NCBI RefSeq assembly: GCF_011769985.2
Contig: NZ_CP039734.2
Location: 434,001-498,000 of the forward strand
Length of the DNA stretch: 64,000 bases
Source of the DNA: Sulfurospirillum diekertiae
GTDB taxonomy: Bacteria > Campylobacterota > Campylobacteria > Campylobacterales > Sulfurospirillaceae
Direction: 5' to 3'
The notes below the pieces were generated by a model. The model was not told where the DNA came from. It saw only the letters and a list, made by a program, of their open reading frames with translations, and searched no databases. This document shows positions 54,992 through 64,000 of this stretch, piece by piece (within the stretch, counting starts at the first letter, position 1; every line of letters starts with the position of its first letter). The position numbers were made by a program, and so were the translations under genes.

Positions 54992-56308
54992 TTGGGTATT
55001 TTAGAGGAAAAGAAACTTTATATAGAAACACTTGGTTGCGCGATGAATGTGCGAGATTCTGAGCACATTATCGCCGAACTAGGTGATAAAGAAAATTATG
55101 TCTTGACCAATAGTCTGCAAGAGGCAGATCTTATTTTGGTCAACACATGTAGTGTACGTGAAAAGCCTGTGAGTAAACTGTTTTCAGAGATTGGTAAGTA
55201 TAACCTTCAAAAAAAAGAGGGTGCAAAAATTGGTGTATGCGGATGTACCGCAAGCCACTTAGGAAAAGAGATTTTTAGACGGGCTCCCTATGTGAGTTTT
55301 GTCATTGGAGCACGTAATGTCTCCAAAATCTCCACTGCCGTTAATACCGAAAAATTTTTAAGTGTCGACACCGATTATGATGAGAGTACGTACGCTTTTG
55401 GCGAGTATCGCAATAGTCTTTACAAAGCGTATGTGAATATCTCCATTGGGTGTGATAAAAAATGTACCTACTGCATCGTCCCGCAAACGAGAGGCGATGA
55501 GATATCCATTCCTGCAGAATTGATTGTCAATGAAGCACGCAAAGCTGCTCAAAATGGGGCTAAAGAGATTTTCTTACTCGGTCAAAATGTAAACAATTAT
55601 GGCAGACGTTTTAGCGGTAACGTAGAGCGTTCCATGGATTTTTCAGACCTACTTAACCTTATCAGTGAAATCCCCGAAGTAGAGCGCATTCGTTTTACTT
55701 CTCCCCATCCCCTGCATATGGATGATAAATTTTTAGAGACTTTTGCCAATAATCCAAAAGTATGTAAGTCAATGCACATGCCATTGCAGAGTGGTTCCAC
55801 GCATATCTTAGAGCAGATGAAACGGGGTTATAGCAAAGAGTGGTTTTTAAATAGAGCTTTAAAACTTCGTGAAATGATTCCTGATGTCTCTATTAGTACC
55901 GATATTATTGTCGCTTTTCCAGGGGAAAGTGATGCCGATTTTGAAGATACACTGGATGTCATGCGACACGTGAAATTTGAACAGATTTTCGCCTTTAAAT
56001 ACTCGCCAAGACCTCTAACCAAAGCGGCAGAGTTTACCAATCAAATCGATTCGGAAGTAGGGTCACAGCGCTTAGAGCGATTACAACTTTTACAAGATGA
56101 AATTTTAGATGAGATTGCCGCGAAAAACCTCAATAAAATTTATCCTGTTTATATTGATGAACTGCGTAATAGTGGTTTTTTAGCAGGACGAAGTGATAAT
56201 AATGCACTGGTTCAGATTAAAGGTGATGAGAGTTTATTGGGACAAACCGTAAATATCAAAATTACCAACCCAAAACGTCTCTCCCTCTATGGCGAAATTG
56301 TTCTCTAA
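54992..56308 (+). CDS. miaB: tRNA-2-methylthio-N6-isopentenyladenosine synthase MiaB
   Basis: 438 aa from a TTG start eight bases after AAGG. It adds the methylthio group to i6A37 of tRNAs. Auxiliary cluster cysteines include [18 protein letters not shown] and VCGCTA, the radical-SAM motif is CDKKCTYC with IVPQTRGDE, and a C-terminal TRAM domain ([22 protein letters not shown]) is present. The C-terminus overlaps the next gene by 20 bases. Its paralogue rimO lies at 60126. Confidence 0.96.
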   Translation: MGILEEKKLYIETLGCAMNVRDSEHIIAELGDKENYVLTNSLQEADLILVNTCSVREKPVSKLFSEIGKYNLQKKEGAKIGVCGCTASHLGKEIFRRAPYVSFVIGARNVSKISTAVNTEKFLSVDTDYDESTYAFGEYRNSLYKAYVNISIGCDKKCTYCIVPQTRGDEISIPAELIVNEARKAAQNGAKEIFLLGQNVNNYGRRFSGNVERSMDFSDLLNLISEIPEVERIRFTSPHPLHMDDKFLETFANNPKVCKSMHMPLQSGSTHILEQMKRGYSKEWFLNRALKLREMIPDVSISTDIIVAFPGESDADFEDTLDVMRHVKFEQIFAFKYSPRPLTKAAEFTNQIDSEVGSQRLERLQLLQDEILDEIAAKNLNKIYPVYIDELRNSGFLAGRSDNNALVQIKGDESLLGQTVNIKITNPKRLSLYGEIVL

Positions 56309-56924
56309 AGAGTTTAAACGTAAACTCTTAGTGTGGATTGTTCCACCTCTTATTTATGCATTGATTAAACTTTTATTCTTTACATGTAAAAAGAAATTTT
56401 ATCGTCCGCAGAATGGTTCTGCTACGCCGAGTATCTATGTTTTGTGGCATGGCGAGATACTGATGGCAGCCGCAGCTTACACATACTATACGAAACGTGT
56501 AGAGGCTGATACCATTGTCAGTAGTCATTTTGATGGTGAATTGGCCGCAAGGCTAATGCAGCTTTTTGGTGGAGGAACGATACGTGGAAGCTCATCCAAG
56601 GGAGGGGCTTCTGTTTTAAGGCAGGCGTTAAAGTCACTTCAAAAAGGACGCGATATCGCTCTCACCCCTGATGGACCAAGAGGGCCAAGACACAGTGTAG
56701 CCGATGGTGCCGCAGTGCTTGCAATGATGAAAAAAGTACCGATTATTACCATGAATTGCAATCCAACCTCGTATTGGAGCATGAAGAGTTGGGATCACTT
56801 TTGTATTCCTAAACCATTTTGTACGATAGAATTCTATTTTGGTAATCCTTTCTATGTTCATGAACTCTCACTTGAAGAGGCAAAATCATTGATCCAAAAG
56901 CGACTTTTAGAGCATGCGGTGTAA
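56289..56924 (+). CDS. DUF374 lysophospholipid acyltransferase family protein
   Basis: 211 aa. An N-terminal hydrophobic helix (about 10-28) and the acyltransferase-like core: [13 protein letters not shown] (HxxxxM variant), [29 protein letters not shown], and [17 protein letters not shown]. Related to the LPLAT superfamily and to lipid A acyltransferases. The acceptor is unknown. It overlaps miaB by 20 bases. Palindrome at 56379 read as FTCK just after the hydrophobic helix. Confidence 0.87.
   Translation: MAKLFSKEFKRKLLVWIVPPLIYALIKLLFFTCKKKFYRPQNGSATPSIYVLWHGEILMAAAAYTYYTKRVEADTIVSSHFDGELAARLMQLFGGGTIRGSSSKGGASVLRQALKSLQKGRDIALTPDGPRGPRHSVADGAAVLAMMKKVPIITMNCNPTSYWSMKSWDHFCIPKPFCTIEFYFGNPFYVHELSLEEAKSLIQKRLLEHAV
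56379..56390. repeat. TTTACATGTAAA palindrome, exact, in DUF374 gene
   Basis: Read as FFTCKK. Confidence 0.92.
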
Positions 56925-57048
56925 GTCCCTTTGGGGATATGGTATTACTTTTGCTTGATATTTTACAAAACTTAAGCAATATTAGTCTAATATATAGTAT
57001 CAATTCAAATTAACACAAGAGTCGTAATGTGAACAAAGAGTCAGTAAT

Positions 57049-58128
57049 ATGGGCATAAGAACTGTTCTTCAGAAAAAATTTCAGAACCTTTTTGTGGCTA
57101 TTGTGTTAAGTGAAACAGAATGTACATTAAGTTGTAAGGTACTTAAAAATGGTGCCATTATTAGAACTTTTTCCAAAACATTTGAGTTGACTCCTCCACT
57201 TGACGCGCTTGATAAATCACTTGAAAATTATCTGATTTCTTTGCAAGAAGAGTATCAATTCGTGTATATCGCTTTTTTATTAAGCTCTTTAGGACAAGGT
57301 GCTATCTCGGGAACAGGCAATACAAGTTTTCATAAGCATAATGTTGATTTACAAAATGTTCATCATGTTGCTATGTTTAACCAATGGTCAGCATACGCAT
57401 CATATATTGAAATTAAATGGGCAAAAAACCTTTTTTCTGAAGTAGGACTTGATCTTGTATATTCGCCTTTTATTATACTCAGTGATTTTGTTGTTTCCCA
57501 AAAGCTTAAAAATAAACCAACCTGTTATATTTTAAATTGCCAAGATTTTTTTGTTTTAGCCATTTTTGAGGCGAAACAGCTTCACTTTGGAGCCTTTTTT
57601 AAGACACAAAGCGATATTTCATTTACACGCAGTAACGATGTCAACGATTGGGAAAATGAGCAAGAAGAAGATGATATTGTTAGTTCTGATGAGATGCCAG
57701 AAATCAGTGCTGAAGAGCACGAAGATACCGAGCATGAAGGTATAGAAGAACTCAGTGAATTTGGGGAATTAGGCGAATTGGAAGATATTGATGATTTACG
57801 CTCCACTGACTCCTTTTCAGATATTGATGACAAAGCAATAAGTCCTTATAAAGAGATGAAGGATGTTAAAGAAGAAGATATGAGCCTAGAGCTTTATGGG
57901 CGCGATCTTTTAGTGTACAAATATCTCAAATCATCGCTTGAAGAGTATTATCATAACCCTTTGTATGTGAGTGAATTTATTGATGAGATTATCATTTTTG
58001 ATGGCTATGAGATTAGTTCTGATTTAATTCGTCAACTTGAAGATGAATTGATGATGGATGTTGAAATCCATAAAGTAGACGTCAGTGATCGTATGTGCGA
58101 TATAGCTATAAAAGAGGTTTTTAAATGA
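57049..58128 (+). CDS. PilM/GspL-like cytoplasmic protein (tentative)
   Basis: 359 aa, no signal peptide. The N-terminal half (about 10-190) alternates strands and helices in a pattern that could be an actin-like fold: LFVAIVLSETECTLSCKVL at the start, YILNCQDFFVLAIFEAKQLHFGAFFKT later. An acidic insert follows (about 200-265, rich in Glu, Asp, Ser). The C-terminus resumes with LEEYYHNPLYVSEFIDEIIIFDGYE, which recalls the second half of PilM. Family assignment rests mainly on the two downstream genes, which look like PilN and PilO, in the order pilM-pilN-pilO. Overlaps the next gene by 4 bases. A TATAGT at 56993 may be its -10. Confidence 0.55.
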   Translation: MGIRTVLQKKFQNLFVAIVLSETECTLSCKVLKNGAIIRTFSKTFELTPPLDALDKSLENYLISLQEEYQFVYIAFLLSSLGQGAISGTGNTSFHKHNVDLQNVHHVAMFNQWSAYASYIEIKWAKNLFSEVGLDLVYSPFIILSDFVVSQKLKNKPTCYILNCQDFFVLAIFEAKQLHFGAFFKTQSDISFTRSNDVNDWENEQEEDDIVSSDEMPEISAEEHEDTEHEGIEELSEFGELGELEDIDDLRSTDSFSDIDDKAISPYKEMKDVKEEDMSLELYGRDLLVYKYLKSSLEEYYHNPLYVSEFIDEIIIFDGYEISSDLIRQLEDELMMDVEIHKVDVSDRMCDIAIKEVFK

Positions 58129-58646
58129 GACTAAGTTTCATAGCACCACGCGCAAAACCTTTCTTTTCACTCTTTAGTAAGATGTGGCTTGTTTTTATTA
58201 GCTTGATGTCCTGCTTTATGATTATTTTCAATTTTTATATCGTGATCGAGATGAGCTCTTTTAAACATGGTGTCGTTGATTTGACGAAAGAGCGTGAAAT
58301 GCTAGAGAAAAAAATTGATGAAGATGATGAATCTATCGGTCTTATTTTGCGCCAAAAAGCGATTTCTGAAGAGATCTTTTCCAATAATACCCTGCTTAAA
58401 GAGAGTATGAAAAATCTTTTTGATTTAGTTCCGGATCAAATTACGCTGAATAAAGTTCAAATGGAGCGAAACTCACTTATTTTATACGGTGTCTCACCAA
58501 CACAAGACACTTTTAATTTCTTGTTAGCAGCTCCTTTAAAATCAATTTTTCACACGAGCAATACGACATTTTATTTAACCAAAGAGGGTTGGTATAATTT
58601 TGTGAGCATCAATAAAATTCTTGGCGAGGATGGTTTCCGTGAATAG
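58125..58646 (+). CDS. PilN-like inner-membrane protein (tentative)
   Basis: 173 aa. One membrane helix (about 20-45), a coiled coil (KEREMLEKKIDEDDES), then a ferredoxin-like domain with LFDLVPDQITLNKVQMERNSLILYGVSPTQDTFNFLL. This matches the PilN pattern of a short cytoplasmic tail, one helix, coiled coil and an IPDGV-x-L-x-x-L...L-x-I-x-G-x-A-like segment. PilN links cytoplasmic PilM to periplasmic PilO in type IV pilus and type II secretion alignment complexes. The overlap at both ends supports a stoichiometric complex. Confidence 0.65.
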   Translation: MRLSFIAPRAKPFFSLFSKMWLVFISLMSCFMIIFNFYIVIEMSSFKHGVVDLTKEREMLEKKIDEDDESIGLILRQKAISEEIFSNNTLLKESMKNLFDLVPDQITLNKVQMERNSLILYGVSPTQDTFNFLLAAPLKSIFHTSNTTFYLTKEGWYNFVSINKILGEDGFRE

Positions 58647-59178
58647 CCTTGATAGAAGCTTAGAAAAAATAGATATTATGAAATTGCTCATTTTTTTGAT
58701 GGTGTTTATCATCATTACCTTTAGTTTTGTTTTCTTACTCATTATTCCTAATGTAAAAGAGCATCGTGTTCTTCAAGCAGAATATAAACGGGTCTTGGTG
58801 CATAAAACCAGAGTTGAGAACCTTTTCTTAGAGCGAGAAGCAGAGCTTTCCAAACTCAAAGCAGAAAATGTCCATATAATGAGTGCGTTCAAGCATCCTT
58901 TTACACAAGAAGAGTTTATTCGTTATGCGGGAACATTCTTTAAGCAAGTTTCTTTAACAGAAGTAACCAAATCAGACTATAAAAAAGAGTTTGTTGAGTA
59001 CGAGCTCAATGTAACATCAACATTGAAAACACCCACAAATTTTTATAACTTTTTAGAGGGACTTAACCGCTATTCCAGTATTGTTCAAGCAGATTTCCCT
59101 ATTCATTTAGAATCTGGAAAAGAGAATATTAGCTCTACCTTTAAGATTAAAGTGTATGATCTAAACGCAACGCGCTAA
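58639..59178 (+). CDS. PilO-like inner-membrane protein (tentative)
   Basis: 179 aa from a GTG at 58639, chosen for GAGGA eight bases before. An ATG at 58630 overlaps that site. One membrane helix (about 14-38), a coiled coil with many charged residues, and a C-terminal domain with EYELNVTSTLKTPTNFYNFLEGLNRYSSIVQADFP, close to the PilO pattern in which a NF-x-x-FL segment precedes a strand. It ends the three-gene set and overlaps the convergent tilS gene at their 3-prime ends by 32 bases. No secretin, ATPase or pilin gene is nearby. Confidence 0.65.
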   Translation: MNSLDRSLEKIDIMKLLIFLMVFIIITFSFVFLLIIPNVKEHRVLQAEYKRVLVHKTRVENLFLEREAELSKLKAENVHIMSAFKHPFTQEEFIRYAGTFFKQVSLTEVTKSDYKKEFVEYELNVTSTLKTPTNFYNFLEGLNRYSSIVQADFPIHLESGKENISSTFKIKVYDLNATR

Positions 59179-60151
59179 GATCAATATGCGAAGTAAAGAG
59201 GTAAGAGCGAATCTTTGAAGGAATGCGTGCTTGACGGCACCTCTCTTTAAATTTTTTATCCATAGCTTGCTTGAGATACGGTGCTATCAAAATCATTTTT
59301 TCTTCAAAACAGACTGCAATTTTTCCACCCACCACACAGCTCTTCGTTTTTAAAATCTCATCCCTTTGCGCTTTTGATAAGAGAATACCGAGGAGTTTGA
59401 CTATTTTATCAATATGACGAATATTGATCAGGTCATCTTCATCTTTGGGAAGGAGAAATAAGTCTTTGATGCGAGTAGCCTGATGGGGTAAAAGACGTTT
59501 AGCATCTTCTTCCATATAGCGAAAACTTTTAGCGATACCCTCCTCATAATTTTCGATCAACGGATTGGCATAGTGATGGCGAAATTGGTTGCGTACATGT
59601 TTGAAAGAGGTGTTGCTTTCGTCAGTAAAGTAAGTAATTTTATAATTTTCAAGATAGGCTTGAAGTGTTTTTTTGTTGACATGTAAAAGAGGTCGGATCA
59701 TCGTGTAATGCTCTCGCTCTTCTATCTCTTGCATACCCAATAATTCAACAAGCCCAGCACCACGAGTTAGCTGCATTAAAAACCATTCAAGTTTATCGTT
59801 TAAATGGTGTGCGCTTAAAAGTGAATTGTAGCCATGTTCTTGGATGATGTTTTCAAAAAAGGTATAACGCTCTTTCCTCGCAGAGTGTTCAAAATTGGCA
59901 TTTTCAAGTTTACATGTAAAGGTGAAAAGTTGTTTATTGTAAGTATCGGCAAGTTTTTTTGCATACGCTTCTTCGACGTCACTTTGCTCTCTTGTTTGAT
60001 AATTCACATGGGCAATATCAAAAGGGATATTCTGCTCAAGCAGTAAAAAGAAGAGGGCGGTAGAGTCTCCACCGCCTGAGAATGCCAAAAGATTTTTGGA
60101 TGTTTTAAGAAGGTCAATCGTTGCGTTATGCAACAGAGGTAATGGTTGCAA
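59147..60151 (-). CDS. tilS: tRNA(Ile)-lysidine synthetase
   Basis: 334 aa from a TTG at 60151 with GGGAG upstream. A GTG at 60187 is possible but overlaps rimO by more. It converts C34 of tRNA-Ile(CAU) to lysidine. PP-loop [17 protein letters not shown] and the [17 protein letters not shown] segment with IRPLL are TilS landmarks. A C-terminal region of about 100 residues is present. Exact palindrome at 59909 (FTCK) and a near copy at 59676 (LHVN) are inside. Its 3-prime end overlaps the PilO-like gene convergently. Confidence 0.94.
   Translation of the reverse strand: MQPLPLLHNATIDLLKTSKNLLAFSGGGDSTALFFLLLEQNIPFDIAHVNYQTREQSDVEEAYAKKLADTYNKQLFTFTCKLENANFEHSARKERYTFFENIIQEHGYNSLLSAHHLNDKLEWFLMQLTRGAGLVELLGMQEIEEREHYTMIRPLLHVNKKTLQAYLENYKITYFTDESNTSFKHVRNQFRHHYANPLIENYEEGIAKSFRYMEEDAKRLLPHQATRIKDLFLLPKDEDDLINIRHIDKIVKLLGILLSKAQRDEILKTKSCVVGGKIAVCFEEKMILIAPYLKQAMDKKFKERCRQARIPSKIRSYLFTSHIDLSALRLDHTL
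59676..59687. repeat. TTTACATGTAAA palindrome, one mismatch, in tilS
   Basis: TTGACATGTAAA, read on the minus strand as LLHVN. Confidence 0.6.
59909..59920. repeat. TTTACATGTAAA palindrome, exact, in tilS
   Basis: Read on the minus strand as FTCKL. Confidence 0.92.
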
Positions 60152-61436
60152 TGAGTTGATCTCCCGCACACTCCGTAATCGTTGCACGGTAGCAAAGGCC
60201 TACTTCAATGTTCTCAATATCGGAGTCATTAACCAAGACTTCGCCATCAATGCTCGGTGCCCAGAGAAGCTCGCGTGCGCCCATAAAAAACTCATGCTCG
60301 CTACTTTCTCCTTCAACCAAGATGATCACCTCTTTGCCGACCTCTTTTTCAAAACTTTTTTTCGTTTTGGCTTGGACGAGTTTGTCAAGTTGTTTAATGC
60401 GTTTATTGATCGTTTTGGTGTCGATTTTTTCATCCATTTCATAAGCGGAAGTGTCTTCTTCATCGGAATAGGCAAAGATGTTCACACGATCAAAATCAAA
60501 CGTTTTGGTGAAGTCCAAAAGCTCTTGAAACTCTGCTTCACTTTCACCCGGGTGACCCACAATAAAGCTGGTGCGAATAAAGCTATTGGGCGCTTGGCGC
60601 ATAAGGTTAAGTTGCTCAATGATACGCTCACGTCCAGCCCCTCGTTTCATACGTTTAAGCATAGAATCGCTGATGTGTTGGATCGGCATATCAAAGTAAT
60701 TATGAAAGAGGGGAGAGCTAATAATGCGCTCAATTAAAGCATTGGATGTTGTCGTTGGATAAAGATATAAAATGCGCGCACTTTTCACGCCTTCGATTTG
60801 CTCTACGGCCTCAATGAGTTTAATCAAACCCTCTTTTTCGCCCACATCACGAAGAAAGGAGCTACTATCCTGCGAGATAAAGCTAAAATCATAAAAACCT
60901 TTTGAAACGAGTGCTTTGACCTCTTTCACTAAAGATTCCAATGTTCGAGAATGGAGTTTGCCTTTAAAGCCAGGAATAGCGCAAAAGCTACACGCTTGAT
61001 TACAGCCTTCGGAAAGTTTGACATACGCATGTGCATTTGAGCCTGTAATAATACGTTCTTCTTCGTTTAAAAGGTATGTTGCAGGGCTAAAACGGTTTTG
61101 GCGAAGTGCGATGATTTCATCAATTTTATCATAATCCCCCACGCCCGTAAACAGATCAACCTCTTTGAGCTCTTTCGTCAAATCTTCTTTGTAGCGTTCG
61201 GTAAGGCAGCCTGCCATCACAAGCAACGAGCCTTTTTTACGGGCTTCATGCAGTGAAAAAATGGTGTTAAGACTCTCTTCTTTCGCAGGTCCAATGAAGC
61301 CACACGTATTGACGATCAAGACATCGGCCTGACTTGGGTCATCGCACATTTCATAGGCTTGAAGTTTGCCAAGCATGACTTCACTGTCAACGAGATTTTT
61401 GTTGCAGCCAAGTGAGACTAAATGTAGTTTTTTCAA
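60126..61436 (-). CDS. rimO: Ribosomal protein S12 methylthiotransferase RimO
   Basis: 436 aa from a TTG at 61436 with AAGGA six bases upstream, giving the canonical N-terminus [20 protein letters not shown]. An ATG at 61454 would overlap panC and lies before that ribosome site. It adds a methylthio group to an aspartate of S12. Auxiliary cluster cysteines (GCNKNL, NTCGFI, AGCLTE), the radical-SAM motif [15 protein letters not shown] and a TRAM domain are present. Followed by tilS as in C. jejuni. Confidence 0.95.
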   Translation of the reverse strand: MKKLHLVSLGCNKNLVDSEVMLGKLQAYEMCDDPSQADVLIVNTCGFIGPAKEESLNTIFSLHEARKKGSLLVMAGCLTERYKEDLTKELKEVDLFTGVGDYDKIDEIIALRQNRFSPATYLLNEEERIITGSNAHAYVKLSEGCNQACSFCAIPGFKGKLHSRTLESLVKEVKALVSKGFYDFSFISQDSSSFLRDVGEKEGLIKLIEAVEQIEGVKSARILYLYPTTTSNALIERIISSPLFHNYFDMPIQHISDSMLKRMKRGAGRERIIEQLNLMRQAPNSFIRTSFIVGHPGESEAEFQELLDFTKTFDFDRVNIFAYSDEEDTSAYEMDEKIDTKTINKRIKQLDKLVQAKTKKSFEKEVGKEVIILVEGESSEHEFFMGARELLWAPSIDGEVLVNDSDIENIEVGLCYRATITECAGDQLIATITSVA

Positions 61437-61444
61437 TGTATTCC

Positions 61445-62266
61445 TTAAATCCATAAATTATCAATGAGGCGAGTCGTGCCAACTTTGGCGCAGACGAGAA
61501 TGATGGAGTTGCCTATTTCAATGGTTTCTATTGTATCAAAATCACGATTTAAAATTTCCACGTATTCTACATGTAAAGGTGCTAGGGTGCGCAACATTTC
61601 AGCTTTAATAGCCTCAATATGACGCTCTCCAGCGATAATGTCATGGGTTGCCACTTTGAGGGATTCGCACAGTAAAAGTGCCTCTTGGCGCTCTTTTGCA
61701 TTTAGGTACACATTGCGACTAGAAAGCGCTAAATCATCATCTTCTCTGACGATTTCACAAGGAACAATTTCCAAATCCAGAAAGAGGCTTTTAACCATAT
61801 TTTGAATCAAATAGAGTTGTTGCGCATCTTTTTTACCAAAATAAGCCCGTGTTGGTTTGGTCAAGTTAAACAGTTTCAGAACCACACGTAAAACACCATC
61901 AAAATGACCAGGGCGAGCTAGTCCTTCAAGAATATAGGCTTTAGCGCTTGGTGCTAGGATACTTGGCTCGAGAGAGGAGTACATTACTTCAGGGGTCGGC
62001 ATAAATAAAATACTTACGCCTGCAAGTTCACAAATTTTAATATCGGCTTGAGTACGCTTAGGGTAGGTATTAAAATCTTCTCCTACTAGAAATTGGGTAG
62101 GGTTGACAAATACAGAGACAATGGCATGATCATTTTGAGCTACAGCATTTTGCATTAAAGAGAGGTGTCCATTGTGCAATGCTCCCATAGTTGGAACAAA
62201 GCCTATGGTACCTTTTAACTCGCTTCTAGCGAGCTTGAGTTCATCAATCGTTTTTACTATTTTCAT
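61445..62266 (-). CDS. panC: Pantothenate synthetase
   Basis: 273 aa from the ATG at 62266. A GTG three codons earlier is possible. It ligates pantoate and beta-alanine. [14 protein letters not shown] near 27-40, [21 protein letters not shown], the [10 protein letters not shown] segment and the SSRNVYL loop are intact. It shares the pantothenate pathway with panB, encoded at 28961, but is not in an operon with it. No good ribosome site is visible before either start. Near-palindrome at 61566. Confidence 0.95.
   Translation of the reverse strand: MKIVKTIDELKLARSELKGTIGFVPTMGALHNGHLSLMQNAVAQNDHAIVSVFVNPTQFLVGEDFNTYPKRTQADIKICELAGVSILFMPTPEVMYSSLEPSILAPSAKAYILEGLARPGHFDGVLRVVLKLFNLTKPTRAYFGKKDAQQLYLIQNMVKSLFLDLEIVPCEIVREDDDLALSSRNVYLNAKERQEALLLCESLKVATHDIIAGERHIEAIKAEMLRTLAPLHVEYVEILNRDFDTIETIEIGNSIILVCAKVGTTRLIDNLWI
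61566..61577. repeat. TTTACATGTAAA palindrome, one mismatch, in panC
   Basis: TCTACATGTAAA, read on the minus strand as LHVE. Confidence 0.6.
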
Positions 62267-62367
62267 TTTAGGCACTTTTGAGTAAAATATAAGACTAGAC
62301 TTCTAAGAAACGGCTTTTGTTGGAGGTCTCTTAAATTGAAGCGAGTATTATAGCAAAAGGAAACCAT

Positions 62368-63462
62368 TTGGATAGTTACGAATACACCGAACTTCTCAAA
62401 AAATTAACCACAAAAGTGGATAACATCGCACAGATTATTAAGCCAGATGAGCTGATCTCAAGGCTTAAAGAGATCGAAACGATTGAACAAAACCCTGAGT
62501 TTTGGAATGATGCCAAAAAAGCAGCGGAGTTACAAAAAGAAAAAACAGCACTCAACTCTTTACTCAATCGTTATACCAAAGCAAATACGGTTGTTGTGGA
62601 TGCCGTGGATTTATATGAAATGGCAAACAGTGAAAACGATGAAACAACACTGGAAGAGCTTTATAAAGATGCACACCATTTGGAAGATCATATCACCAAT
62701 TTAGAAATTGCCATGATGCTCAGTGGTGAAAATGACAATAACAATGCTATTATTTCTATTCATCCAGGCGCTGGTGGAACTGAGAGTCAAGATTGGGCGA
62801 GTATCTTATACAGAATGTATCTAAGATGGGCAGAGCGCTTAGGCTTTAAAGTCGAAGTCCTTGACTACCAAGAGGGCGAAGAGGCTGGGCTTAAAGATGT
62901 CAGCTTTATCATCAGTGGGGAAAATGCTTATGGCTACCTCAAGGTCGAAAATGGTATTCATCGTTTGGTACGTATTAGTCCCTTTGATGCCAATGCAAAA
63001 CGTCACACATCGTTTAGTTCTGTCATGGTTTCTCCTGAAGTGGATGATGATATTGACATTGTCATCGAAGATCGTGATCTTAAAGTCGATACCTATCGCT
63101 CTGGTGGAGCGGGTGGTCAGCACGTCAATAAAACGGACAGTGCGATTCGAATTACTCATATGCCAACCGGTATTGTGGTACAGTGCCAAAATGACAGATC
63201 TCAGCACAAAAATAGAGCAACCGCTATGAAAATGTTGAAATCTCGTTTGTATGAATATGAGCTTGAAAAACAACAAGCTGTGAAAGATGGTGTTGAAAAA
63301 AGTGATAATGGCTGGGGACATCAGATTCGCAGTTACGTTTTAGCACCGTATCAGCAAGTGAAAGACACTCGAAGCAATATTGCGTATTCTCAAGTGAGCA
63401 ATATTTTGGATGGTGATATTTCAAAAATGATTGAAGATGTACTCATTGCACAAAAACGCTAG
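62368..63462 (+). CDS. prfB: Peptide chain release factor 2
   Basis: 364 aa from a TTG seven bases after AAAAGGA. It recognises UGA and UAA. The codon-recognition tripeptide SPF (near 204) and the catalytic GGQ in [11 protein letters not shown] (near 250) are intact. The reading frame is continuous with no in-frame UGA near codon 25, so the programmed +1 frameshift that autoregulates RF2 in many bacteria is absent here. Confidence 0.97.
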   Translation: MDSYEYTELLKKLTTKVDNIAQIIKPDELISRLKEIETIEQNPEFWNDAKKAAELQKEKTALNSLLNRYTKANTVVVDAVDLYEMANSENDETTLEELYKDAHHLEDHITNLEIAMMLSGENDNNNAIISIHPGAGGTESQDWASILYRMYLRWAERLGFKVEVLDYQEGEEAGLKDVSFIISGENAYGYLKVENGIHRLVRISPFDANAKRHTSFSSVMVSPEVDDDIDIVIEDRDLKVDTYRSGGAGGQHVNKTDSAIRITHMPTGIVVQCQNDRSQHKNRATAMKMLKSRLYEYELEKQQAVKDGVEKSDNGWGHQIRSYVLAPYQQVKDTRSNIAYSQVSNILDGDISKMIEDVLIAQKR

Positions 63463-63509
63463 AGAACTTTGCATTTTGACGAATAAAAAATATTAAAAGG
63501 AAAAAACGT

Positions 63510-63833
63510 ATGGAAAAACAGGCGATCTTAACACAACTAGGTTATGGGGTTACTCCAAATGCACAAGCGCAACTTGAGCGCGTTATTAACAATACTATAG
63601 GTTTTGAACATATTGAAAAACATCTTCTTGCACTGCATGATGCCCTCAAAGTTCACCACTCATTTGTGGCGCTTTCTAGTAACAAAGATTACTTTAAAAT
63701 CAAAAATGAAGCTACAGGTGAAGATCTCATTGCTGAGGTGAATGAGTTAATTAGTAAATGGGCCACAAAGTTCAAAATTACTTTGGAAAAAGTTCCTAAC
63801 AAAAATACCTATTATGTTATAGGTTATAAATAA
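63510..63833 (+). CDS. Conserved hypothetical protein
   Basis: 107 aa with AAAAGGA before the ATG. No signal or membrane segment. It alternates helices and strands (TPNAQAQLERVINNTIGFEHIEKHLLALHDALK, then SFVALSSNKDYFKIKNEA). No family is recognised with confidence. The same slot after prfB holds a hypothetical gene in C. jejuni. 48 bases after prfB, probably co-transcribed. Confidence 0.7.
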   Translation: MEKQAILTQLGYGVTPNAQAQLERVINNTIGFEHIEKHLLALHDALKVHHSFVALSSNKDYFKIKNEATGEDLIAEVNELISKWATKFKITLEKVPNKNTYYVIGYK

Positions 63834-63845
63834 TAAAGGCCCTGT

Positions 63846-64000
63846 ATGTCAAAAATAAAATATATCGTTATATCTTCTGTTGTGGTGGCAGCATTAGCTG
63901 CAACACCTCTTGTTGTTTCGCATAAAGTTGACAGTAGTATAGAAACCAACAGAGTATTGCTTGAACAAAATGGTCAAAAACTAGAGATTTTAAGTAAAAG
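63846..64000 (+). CDS. Exported protein, N-terminal part (truncated by window edge), possibly DUF945/YdgA-like
   Basis: 51 codons are visible from the ATG at 63846. A signal or anchor sequence (YIVISSVVVAALAATPLVVS, about 6-25) is followed by SSIETNRVLLEQNGQKLEIL. The arrangement resembles the start of DUF945 family periplasmic proteins, but too little is present for a firm call. It starts 12 bases after the preceding hypothetical gene. Confidence 0.6.
   Translation, partial: MSKIKYIVISSVVVAALAATPLVVSHKVDSSIETNRVLLEQNGQKLEILSK

Noticed and set aside
62400-62500. Programmed +1 frameshift site in prfB
   Set aside because: The frame is continuous and no in-frame UGA with a CUU slip codon is present.
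62839-63321. Long antisense open frame within prfB
   Set aside because: Shadow of a highly conserved gene, no start signal and no domain.

Overview
The window looks like a chromosomal segment of a Campylobacterota (epsilonproteobacterial) genome, most like Sulfurospirillum. This rests on family content and gene order, not on a database search. Several blocks follow the order I know from Campylobacter jejuni or Helicobacter: ribA/hemB/argF/UPF0763/hemN/Fe-S oxidoreductase; frdCAB followed by two dynamin-like GTPases; rpsB/tsf/ABC/fliR/acidic protein/gmk/tatA/argS; nadD-rsfS divergent from gapA/pgk/tpiA/fabI; nusA divergent from HP0268-like/miaB/DUF374; and tilS/rimO/prfB. The quinol:fumarate reductase is of the dihaem Wolinella type. 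Promoters repeatedly show an extended -10 (TGnTAnAAT) with no clear -35. I found no tRNA, rRNA or CRISPR array. No gene-free stretch exceeds 300 bases.

Layout. 1-3.6 kb: truncated chemoreceptor, superoxide reductase and Fe superoxide dismutase, MscL with a zinc ribbon, a GNAT enzyme, ribA. 3.7-8.8 kb: haem and arginine genes. 9-18.2 kb: two large GGDEF sensors, an MFS exporter, YchJ-like protein, Crp-family regulator, Hsp20, lgt. 18.4-26.4 kb: frdCAB and a dynamin pair. 26.6-32.4 kb: small lipoprotein, AI-2E transporter, ruvB, panB, HPt protein, trpA, mlaC/mlaA. 32.5-40.8 kb: translation, flagellar and Tat genes, then a DNA/RNA endonuclease. 40.8-47.2 kb: accessory operon (TonB-dependent receptor, periplasmic protein, GGDEF-EAL protein) in which the receptor is broken by an in-frame stop and by an IS21-family element whose own istA is frameshifted. 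47.4-53.3 kb: fused nadD-rsfS, lower glycolysis, fabI, an orphan permease, a second small lipoprotein. 53.3-64 kb: nusA, tRNA and ribosome modification genes, a PilM/PilN/PilO-like trio, tilS, rimO, panC, prfB.

The most striking signal is not a gene. The 12-bp palindrome TTTACATGTAAA occurs 17 times exactly and 8 more times with one or two end mismatches. By rough expectation at about 40% G+C, an exact copy should occur about 0.015 times in 64 kb. All ten fully intergenic copies lie within about 35 bases downstream of a stop codon. Two pairs form hairpin terminators. Copies inside genes use only the two frames that avoid the internal TAA and read LHVK or FTCK. The IS element and the most highly expressed genes lack it. 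It resembles a HIP1-like genome-wide palindrome or a palindromic DNA-uptake-type sequence. The PilMNO-like trio and the exported-type endonuclease make a competence link worth testing, but that link is inference.
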